A stretch of 32,324 nt of DNA from contig NW_003105108.1 of NCBI RefSeq assembly GCF_000003605.2, positions 177,119 to 209,442 of the forward strand. Reading direction: 5' to 3'. The stretch is from Saccoglossus kowalevskii. Its lineage: Eukaryota > Hemichordata > Enteropneusta > Harrimaniidae. The translations under genes and the position numbers were made by a program. How positions within the stretch are numbered: position 1 is the first letter of the stretch; each line of letters opens with the position of its first letter. Positions 7,999 through 19,900 of the stretch are shown here, one piece after another. The notes beneath the pieces were generated by a model. That model was not told where the DNA came from. It searched no databases and saw only the letters and a list, made by a program, of their open reading frames with translations.

Positions 7999-10900
7999 CT
8001 GTTAAAGAAATACACGTATATTACAAATGGCAACGTGAACATGGATTGATATTCAACTATACGGCAATTGCACGTATCCATAGTTTAGCTAACCATCAAC
8101 AAGCATTCAAGCAAGCAAAAAACAAATGACATTTTAGCGGGCGCTGGTCGTCGTGCCACGCATGCGCTAGTTACCAAGCTTTGACCAGATCATTTTGTAG
8201 GTGATTGGAAGGTATCGAAGAAGTCACTGGCGTAATTTAGTGCAAGTGTCGCCCATGGCTAAACTCGCACTCATGATTTCAATATTAAAACGCCTTTGAT
8301 TGTGGGAGAATCAATGTTTATCGACATAAATGTCACACATGCACGGCGCGTTGACAACTGCCCTTTAAATTTCAAATGTCATGACGTAACATAAGTCACA
8401 GTAGAAAGTAAGGTGTGTTTCAGTTATTTATTTTCTGAAATTGCTGCCGTGGCGTTGTTTATTTTAAATTTTATTCATTTCCTTGATGGGAATGAATTTC
8501 ATATCCATTCGTAATTTACCGTATAACTGATAAGTAACAATGCTCATGTAAGTTGTCATTTTTGCCGTAGGTGGCGCAATTCGATATTTCGAATTTTAAA
8601 TGCCGTTTAAAACAGTTGATGCAACACGACATCTCACCTGTATCCTGTTCACAAATGAAATATTGTTCGCTCGTACAGTCTACTTCAACTAACAAATCGG
8701 ATACTATGGCGACACATGTCGCACTCGGTGTCATGGTAACCGTTGGTAACCACGGACTAGATTCAAGATACAAACTTCCATCCACCCACTCAAATGTACC
8801 AGTTTCCTGTGAACAAGACAATTATTTTTGTTATTACGCTATAAAAGTTTTATAGCTATTGGGCACGCATGCTTGTTACATCATGAATATACATCGCGTT
8901 CATTCCATAATTATATCATGGATACATTACACCCGTTGTATGATTGTATGATGGATATATTGCATTCATATGCATGTTGCATCATGGATATGTTACATCC
9001 ATTCTATAATTATATCCTGAATATATCGCATCAAATCTATGATTATATCATGGGTATATCGTATTCGTGGGTATGATTATCACGTGATGGGAACCGTAGA
9101 CGATTATGAAGCACGACGCAGACTATTATGGAAATTGGCATATAAAAGTGAGAAGCTGATAGAGAGACACAGCCTCTTAAACGCTGGCTACGTATTTGGC
9201 ATTTCGCCCAGGGCCTCCAGTAAGTTGTCATCGTGTACTTCGTCATCTACACTTCGTGGTGTATATTTACAAATCTCAATCGAATTACTAGATACATTAC
9301 TAGGATTACTAGGATAACACACTACTTTACCATGTTTTCTACCAAACCAATGTAGAAGTGCCAAGTAGTTATTAACAGCGAACGCAACTGTAGGAATTCT
9401 TGCAGAGTATTAAATGTAACCAAGTGACCATATTCCGTGTCGCAACTGTCCACGGCCGCCGTGTAATTAGACTTGAAGTCGCTGATATAATAACATTTGC
9501 TAAACAATGGAATCCAGTCAGTCGGACAAATAACTGCAACAAATACATTCTAAAATTGCATATCGGTCAATTCAAATTTCATTGCCATTACATGTATTCT
9601 TTCCAATAACATTTGTGCAAACATATTCATTTCAACACAACATTTATAGTTTGTGAGTTTAACTAAAACTAACACAGTTAGCTATTAGCTATCGTGTTGA
9701 GAGGTTTGCATTACTTTTATAATAACAAATTCCAGTCTCTAAACCAAATCTGTTACATTGGATAGTGTTAGTCTATTTTCCTTTTAATTGAATTCCAAAT
9801 TCTGTTTTCGCTGTTCGTTAAATGCCTTCGAATAGACAGTTTACTTGTTTACTTTCTCAGTATTATATTTTATGTATCTGAAATGTTATTTTATATTAAC
9901 TATCACAAGTGAAATAGAAGTTGTGCATTGGAAATTTAAATGCCAACATTGAGAAGCATTTCACAAAATGATAGATATATGTGGCAAATTCTTTTGTCAA
10001 TGGGAACATACGAATAAAACTGACCGATAATAGAAAATTCGTAGTAGTTTAGATTCTTACTTCACGATATGGATAACTACGAAACAAAGCATCCATCTTT
10101 AAAGTAAGGAGACCAGTTAAAATATAATGGATTGTGGACACACGTGTACCAACGTTATAATATAGAAAAGAAAATGTCCATGTTGTGTGTCCTGATGTAA
10201 AGATATACGCAGTTACCTGGTTTCTTTTTACATACAAATCCACCAAGTTTACTACAATCGTTGTTGTACCAATATCTCGCCGTCGCTCCCTCATTGGTTC
10301 TGACGTCAGCAAAAGAGTTCAGTGCGATTGCACCACATCCAGGAACCTCGTGTTCATTATTCGGAAATGCTTCGTAGTCGACTGCGGATCTGTCCATCCA
10401 GCTATTAGCCCCTGTCTGGTGGACAAGTTTCGATAACATTGAAATATCTGCGACCATTTGGTCATTGTATAAAATTCTTAAGTCTAAATATCCGATAATG
10501 TTAGATTAATTAATGGCAAATCCCAATACTGCGTTGGGCCTATACCTTGGAGTACTCGACAAACACGGTCTATTGGTCTGCTGTATAATAATTAGTGAAT
10601 ATGTGGTGTACGAGACAAGAATCTCGCAAAGAAAATATTAATTAATTAATATTAATAACTAAAGTGAAAAGTTACAATTTACCTGCAAATCGTTTAGGCC
10701 AATCCAAATAAAATGTGAATCTACCGACAGTGAATTGAAGCGTTCTACGAAATGGTTTTCCTCTCTAGAATGAATTGAAGTCAAGTAGGAACCGTGTTTA
10801 CTGCAAACAGACGTGGCCTGGCTGTGAGTGACCATCGAATCGTTGAACAGATAGCAGTAACCCTGGAAGAAAACCCAGTCGTCGGTGCCGCATGGTACTG

Positions 10901-13900
10901 TAATAACCAAAATAATTATAATACTAATGATATCCGTACATACATACACACATCAGAATAGTGTGTAAATATATGGTTCATTTATTGCATGAATGTAAGT
11001 AGACGAAGTAATATCATATCCATAGTTTATTCTATTGATTGGTCCTTACCTTCCTCGGCGTACGTTCTAGTCATTTGCTTCAGATTGGTGTGGGTGAAGT
11101 TGACACCGTCTTTGTCCGTATAGGAAACCTGAACAGCGCCAGCAAATTTATATACCTGGCTCGGTCCTAGGGTTAATTGTGCCGATAATAAGAATTCAGC
11201 GTTGAACACGTAGTCCAGAAACAGCGGGCCAATCTATAATGAGAGGTAATATAGCATACTCCCTCAAATGGACTCTTCTAATGTAATGTAATGTAATGTA
11301 AGTATATAACGTAACGTAACATAATGTAATGTAATTGTAAGATGGGGATGTAGAGCCTGTGCATCTAGGCCGATTTACTTACATCGATTTTGGTTTCGGT
11401 CGGAGACAAAATCGATACACGTACTTCATCTATAGTTCCTTCATAGAATGTCACACTATTGAATGGGAATAATGGAGTACTAATAATTGTTAATGTAACG
11501 TTAGATGCATCGGCCGTAGATCTGTCATCATGTCCCACTTCAACCCATAGTTTGGCATTTCTGTAAGATAACATGATGAACCATTAAAATAACGTTAACT
11601 TTCCCATGCTGTTTTTCGTTACATTTGGAAATGTATATCATATTTCCAAATTTCGGCCGTGGTTCCATGTACCATTATTGCTCTGTAGTTGCGTCATATT
11701 CTATTGGTGGGGTAGTTTTTCCCCACAAGAGGTTATACTTATGCACTCTCTATATTATTTTTTGTGTGTCAGATGACACGGTGAATCAGTTGACAAATGT
11801 AAGCAACTTAATTAAGCAAATATCAGATGTACGCGATATACACAGACGATACATGAAAATGATTTATGCAGACAATGCATGCATAAACAAGAAATATTTC
11901 GGTGACCAAATTTGTGCATATCAACACAATCTGTATTATTTAATGTACACATATTTCAACACATGTATACATATTTCATGTGATACATCACAATAGTCTG
12001 TACATATATGTTTCTCGGCAATTGGGAAACGTTTCTAAAAATGAACGAAAACGCGCTTTCAATGACAAACAGCATTGAGATCATCGGTGATAAACCTAGG
12101 TTTGAATATTTGTGTCAACAAATGTGTTCCATCTTAACCTAATACCGGTCCACATATACGCAGACGACACATGGAGGCTTCAGCTTTTGTTTTGTTTTCA
12201 AAAAAACATAATTAGCAGTGTACTAATAAAAGCACACGATTTCTCGAATAATAGCTTCGAAAATATTACCAATCTATTAGACACTGACCAGAGAAAACAC
12301 CGTGTCAAAATATCTGGTTTGATCTCTGCGGTGGAGGGGGGGAGTGATTCCTAGGATTTCTGTCCCCAGACCATACATATTACCGGTGGCAGCCATTTTT
12401 GTATATCGACTTTTCATTTGCCATACACTTGCGTCACACGTTTGTGAGTGCAACTCAAATAGTTTAAACAATTGTGTAATTAAATTAAAGTGCATGGCAT
12501 CAGCAGCATTGTATTAATTTATTACAATATTTTTAATAACTCCTCAAGAGGCCACTCTGAAGAAATACAACGGTATTAAGTTTTGCCAAGATCATGCCCT
12601 ATTACTCGATGCCATGGTAACGTAATTAATTTGTTTGACTACACTGTTACATGAATTCGCTACGTCATCAGAATTAATTAAAACACACATTAGTGCATAT
12701 TACGTATTCATATTAATACTAGACGCATCATCGCCATCGATACACATTACTCGCACACTGGCTAGTTCTAGTTTAAGTAGCAGGTAATATCAACCTAATT
12801 TCTCCATTAACAAATAATTTATAATTTCCACCATCTGTTTACAGTGATCACTCAACAGCCTAGACTACGCATGTTTCGTGGCTTCAATGCTTAAAATACT
12901 CGACACCATTGAAACTTACAAGCCCTCTACTTAAACTTTGCTTTGCGGCGGGACAATTATGTTACAAGAATCATTATGATATTAATCTAATCTGGCAATA
13001 TAATCTTGGTTGCAACGCAATGCAATAGAATAGTCGGAAGAATATTTTGGAAAGTTCTAAGCGTTTTGAAACAATACCTGTTTGTAATCGTGTTACGTAA
13101 TAATATTCGTAAATGTTTATCACTAGACAAATTTGATTTTCTGTCAATTTGTTTGAATAATTTAGAGCTTTTTAATCCAGTATTATTACACTTATCGCAG
13201 TATTATCACATATTCTCATATGTATTCATAAAGAAGCTTGATATTACTGTGGAGCCATGAAATATAGTAATTAATAATTAATTAATTATTGTAATTAGTA
13301 CACACAATATTGCATACTATTACTATTATACGCTATTATTATAAGCGATAATATTTACGGTTAAATGTTAAATCCTTCACTTATATACTTTCATCTAATT
13401 TGTGCTACCATACCCTAACCAAGTAACAAGTAACGTATTACGATTCATATGCATAATGATATTCATGTTAATGGTTGTTCACTTGTTAAAATACCTTAAT
13501 ACCAAATACAGTTACTTTTTTTTTAATTTTACTAGGTATCATGATGGTATATATTTGGAAATTTATGTTTGCCATTATATTTAGAACTGAACATATATAC
13601 CAGTTAGAGTTATCTATACTTTACCCATCTGAGATTGCGCGCATGTCGGCCCGAATAGTGATCAGCACAGGTATTCCAGTAGAATTGCGCGTTCCGTTGA
13701 CGAAGACATCAATCGTTTCACTCCAAGACTGAAGACCATAATAATACCCAACCGACACGCTATGAGATTTGCCAACGTTTAGCGGAAAGATAGAATTCGG
13801 ATTGCTAATGAGTCTGGTCTTGAAATAACTTCTAAACTCGTTGTTCTTATGGTCTATATGTCCACCAATAACTTTCATTTCCGGCATGGAAACGAAACCC

Positions 13901-16900
13901 CCAACTCGCAGACGCAGTCCGTCTTCGTGGTGCGTGATGTTCATTCCGTAATACTCGCTTTCGTACAATTTACCGCAGTTTGTGACCAACGAATCAACTG
14001 ACGCAGAGCCATTTTGGAAACACTTCAAGTTCCTCCCCCAAGCAACGTTAAACCATTTAAAATTCAGTATGGTCGGTCTCGTAACGGACGGGTTCAGATC
14101 GTCTATCATGTAGGATATTGTAGAAGTCGACACAACTCCTTTGGGAAATGATACTTTCAGGAGGAATTTCGTCAGATCCCCAACGAGGGCGAAGACGTTG
14201 TTCTCGGGGTGGCGAAGGGCGCTCAACGTAACTGACGGCGACTTGGTGTATACGCCAGCTGAGGCTATGCTGACAGTATGTGACGGAGTGGTGGAAGCGC
14301 AGTCGTAGTTGTATGACACCCCCATCTCAATTTCAATGAATGTCCCCATTACCGCTAAATCTGGAACAAGTACAAAACAATATGTAATTATAAAGACAGA
14401 CTGATTTTCAATTCAAATTAATATGTACTCGATTTTGACAATACTAATGATATATGTATGACCTACCGGAGATTTGTAGAATGACAGTTCCAGAGATAGT
14501 CGGGTCGCATATCTCGTCTATTCTTTCGAAGTTAATCAATACATCATGATCGCCACTTACAGACCACTGTGACTATGATTCATCGTGAAAATAAAATTAT
14601 ATTTAAGTTAGTAATTGTTACCTTATATCACACACCTATGGCGTGCATTAATGTACATTTCAGATTACGGCCCCAGAGACTTCAATTTGCGTGTGTTCTT
14701 ATTCAAACAAACGCTCAACAAATATGGCTGCCTTAGTTAAAATAATCAGTTCCACTGTTTAATGCCAGTTCTTTTAAAAAATGCATGTTCTGATTGTGCG
14801 TGTTATGCAAAGAAAGGCTCGTGAAGGTGTGAATCTATGATACGTTGTATTTTACACTCCTCGATCAATTGTTCATTTCTTTGTAGGAAGTTTGTTTGTT
14901 TGTTTGGCAGAGATCCATTCCTGGAAATTATAGATATAAAATTGTTTAGTTGATAAAGTGCGAGTTTAACCGATTGTGCGAGCATTAGGAACAGGTTGAA
15001 TAAAACAAATTAATCACATGCGTAGAAATAAAGTAGGTCACGTAATGACTATGCACATGTTTTGCAGACTACGGTAATTGGAAGTAATAGATGACATTTG
15101 CTTGGCAACAAATTACTTTGGAAAACATCTATTACTGTAAGCGTTAAGTGATTCGATAAGGGTAGTTGACATTGCCAAACAATAGTATTTAACTCCTTCT
15201 AATTGTCCCGCCATTAACTGTATTGATATACAGAAGAAGCCAGCATGGCACACTAAAGGCACTATGTTCATACAACTTCGTTTTAGCCCAAAATATTCAC
15301 ATAATTTGACTATAAAAATCAAACTCATGAATATATTTACACACTTTTAATGCCTGCAAGGTGGAAGCTGCTAAACATTGAATAATACGTGTTGCTTTAT
15401 AACATCGCTTTTCAGGTTATATTTTATGTCAGTCGCAACTTGAGTATTTCTAAAACTAAAATTGTAAATGGTGTTCAGACATTATTAAGTATTCTGCGTA
15501 AGAGCTGCTTTTTACACACGAATGACAGCGAGCTAGAATTGTTTATTTATTGTAGCTTCGTCTATTGACAGGTGGGAGAGACAGAAACTACTGGAAAAGT
15601 GTCTTTGTTAATTTTTTTACGGCTTCTATAATAATGTTTTATTTTTATGTTTGTTATGAGCTGGATTTCGAAATAAAACCGTTGTTATTAATATTATATG
15701 TTCATCATTTGTGGATATCAAATCAATTTATTTTTACCAAGAGAGTGGATTATTATATAAGTTAGAATAAATTTCAAAAAAGAACAGATTAAAACAAAAT
15801 ATTATTGTGTCAAATTAAACATATTTACGATCGTTCACTCTGTGACCAAATCCATTGTGATGAGCAGTGAAAACGAGCAATCATTTGAATATAAACATTA
15901 TTCCTCAAGCCAAAATATTTTCCGGGTCCTAAACTATATAGTTTGTCAGTAGTGCACATTTTGCTTTGGCACTCGATAAATTATATAGTTTTTACCAGTC
16001 AGAGAAAATTGCCAGAAAATCGTTCACATTTCCCGCTGCTAAAGTTTTCTGTGGGGCTACAACGGACTAACACATTTGTAACATGACAAACCAATATTTA
16101 TTTAGAACACCCGACGTTGTAATATTGTTGAAGCATGTTGTGACATATTTGTGGATATATATGACCAGAAAACAGCGGACATCAGGATTTAACACATTCT
16201 TGTATAGTATAGAAATGTGAAGCTTTACAGAAACTAAATTCTTTCTAAACATTGATATATATCAAATTCTCATATTTCTGCATCGTAAGTTCAAACTGGT
16301 AAAATCCTTGCATCAACAAATTTGGAAAAAATCTTCCAACAAAAATATTCCTATTTTCTAAACAATCATTTTTTAACCCAGAGGGACACTGTTTTGGCTG
16401 TCCCTGGCCATGTCAATTTATTCAATCTAAAAAGTCCCCACTGCTACCCTTTCTCCATTGTGCGTGCATTTATCATTTTGGATAAATTGACACTTGCTTT
16501 GAATACAATCGCTTTTGTTTTTGGTAATGTTTCGCACTATGAACTCAAAGTCATTTGCACATAATGTCAATCAGAGCAGATGCGTGTAACTGCAATTTAA
16601 TGATGAACATAAAAAAGAATTAGCAAGCAGCCTTGATGAACGCCAAATGGACAATAATCAGTATACGTATTATTTGTACGGACACGCTGCTTTATAGTTA
16701 CGTACATTGCATCATAAGAATTTAACTCTTCACTCCCTTTTAAAATAATAAACCACAATAGTTGACGTCCTACAGTGTCAGATGTCGTCGCAAAATCAAT
16801 AACCGCACAATGAAGTTTCCAGCGCTTTTTAGATAAATAATTTTGAATAATCGATTGCAAAACAAAAATACTGTCAACAGTAGTATATCTACGGCATAAT

Positions 16901-19900
16901 CCTGATTGTACCTTATCGATCTTCCCGAAACATTCCACCCACAAGACTAGACGATTATTGAAGATGGAAGTGAAAATTCTGCTGAAGATACTCAATAACG
17001 AAATACTTTTGTACTATTCTCTGGATTATTGTGAAAGCTTTTTTGTGTAAAAAACATCATTAGCTGAAAAGTCTATTAAATAACACTGTAAGATATGGAC
17101 GATAAAGATTGTTTTAAACAAAATCTCGTATTACAACCGATGGAATTACAAATTAGGCGTCTTATTCCGTTTCAAAATTGTTTCGAAACATTGACCGAAG
17201 CAGCTATTTTTTTCTGCGTTAAAAAGGGTATGATTTTTTTTTCTGGTAAAGAACTTTAAATTCAGATCGCAGGGCCTTATTTGCATTTAATGAATTTACA
17301 TTGTTATCATAACGTTTTTAAAATTGTATTTTCTGTCGTTTCTTATTATTGTTATTAATGGGTTGTTAATTCCCCTGAGTTCATGCTATTAATTAAACGA
17401 ACCAAATTTAAATGACGACGAATACCGTGGTCTAGGGTTTCATTGAAATGAAATTTCACGTTATTGGTATTAATCGTTTTCTGCGTTTGCGTTTGCATTA
17501 CTTCGTAGTCCCCGCTTACGATATATATTATACCTATGACATGCGCATTCAGTCACAATATCTGCAAATGAAGCCATAGTGCATGTATATTTCATGGTTC
17601 TACTTCAAAGCGCCCCTCCGCGCCGTGTTCGATATAAACCCCATACGACGTAGACTACGCAGCGTGGACAACATATCGTTGTTTACATGAACAGCACATA
17701 CGCACTTGTGACGTTTGAATAAAGTCTCTTTATTATACTAGTTGATTATGACATAATTACACAACAACGGCTTTACTGATAATAATTTATAGTATTTATT
17801 ACTCTAGTTATTATTTTATTTTATAATCGCGAGCTCACAAAAGGACATAATTATACCAAACCCATGTTTAAATAACGTATGACGTATACATGTAATAAGG
17901 TGATGGATTGCCCCGAGGATTGTTTGCCCAGAAATAGAATTAATAAAGCGTTATACTTTCTTTTTCCACGACATGCAATTTAAGATATACATTCTAAGAT
18001 TTCATATAATTTGTCGAGGTTCTTTCAGTATCACACCATACTACTACCTCGTACGTGATTTGCATGCACTTTTGCGTGGACATAGACATTGATATATTTA
18101 GGTCGTCACGCGTGCGATATACGTTAAGAGAAAACGATTATCGTCAGAATATGACGATAATGAATAAATATGAAATCAATTCACGGTCGTTCAAGAGAAA
18201 ACTCATACAATTGTATTCAACAGTTATGATGATTGATGATATCAATCCGTCTTGTTTCTATGGATTTAGTTTGTTTCTACATTGAAAACAATCTCATTGG
18301 TATTATCGTCAATTTACGTGAATCACTAGCTAGAGTTAAGCTGCACACACTATCTGAAAGGTGCATTGTGGGTAGATCTACATCAACAGCGGTAATTCAT
18401 GCCCTGTTATTGTTGTATATATATAAGTTGAGCTTAAATCCCATTGAAAAATACGGCCACATTGACTGTCATTACCGAATAATATCCAGCAATAAATCTA
18501 TTTATTTGATTAAATATTTGTGTGTAGAATGAGAGCCATCAAGTTGAATTCACAAAATACAATAATTACAGTATAATATACACATACTAATGTTACGAAT
18601 TGGTATAAATTAAAATATCTAGAAATCTTGATAATAACTTTGAAATACTTAATACATAGTATATTTCCTATTGTTTTAATATTAGTGTCTAAATTATTCC
18701 ACTCACGGTAATAAGGAGTTCTTGTAGAACTTTTAGTGGGATTTTGGAATACTTAGCTTCATTATTGTTAGTATTTGCTTTTGTTGAATGGCAAATGCAA
18801 CCGATTTGCATAATTGAACATTGCAGTCATTCATTTTTAAATACATTCAAATACACTCGAGCCTTACAACAAATGGGATGTATCGATTATAAAGTACGTA
18901 CCGGAAAATCCTCCTTCGAATATATATTTGCGCATGACGATATTTGCCAGTCATAAGAATTCTCGTCTATGGTTTCGTTGACAACTATAGTCTGCGGGAA
19001 GAGAACACATGTCGGCTTAATTTTATTAAGTGAAAACTGTTTGTACGCTACACATAACATATTGAAGGTGATAAAGTCTGTTTAGCATTATTAGTTACAC
19101 CGATTCAGGAAATTACTATTTGCAACACTCTCCGAATTCTACAGTAACGTAGCTCGTAGCGGAATCCTACCAGAGTTGTCTCGAGTGCGTCAGGTAAAAA
19201 AACGCCATTCACACATTGGTTATCGCGCGCATTCATTTTATTAGTCTTCATAACACGATACTTAAATTTCATATAAACACTTACTATTTATTTGATATTA
19301 GAATTAATATATAAATACGGCATCAACACAACAACAACAATACAACCACAACACAAACCTGAAAGTATTCTCCCCAGATAGTGATGTTTACGTAACACTG
19401 GGGTCCCGGTCCTGTAAGCGTGACGCTGAAGTCAAAGTCAACCCAGTCCGTAGCTTCATATACCGCTGATGTGTTGTGGGGCTGTATATCAACCAGTACT
19501 GGAAACAACGCCATGGATAAATTATATAAATAAACAATTTGTCTCAATATTGGCACAAAGGAGAGTGATACATATTCACCGCATCGCTTACACATGTGCA
19601 AAAAGAGTAAATTAAGCCATGCTTCAAGTAACAATATTAATATTATCAGCAGTTTTAACTTTGTAGCAAATATATATTAATTCAATATCTTTCTTATTTT
19701 ATTTTATTCCGTCACTAAATCATTTCACTATGGGAAAGGCTTCAATTTATTTTCACGCAACGAACAGGTCACACATACACAATTACCAGAACTCAAATAA
19801 CATCGTTGATACAAACTAAAATATCCGTTAGACGTAATCGTCGAATATATATTACATTATACACCGGCTAAGTGATTAAACAGCGCGAGAAACATCAGCA

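Noticed and set aside
8828..9317. Plus-strand ORFs over the minisatellite
   Set aside because: They are open only because the repeat period is a multiple of three and lie antisense to a well-supported lectin intron.
11625..11996. 123-residue plus-strand ORF in intron 4
   Set aside because: Composition is AT-driven, with no domain and no splice context.
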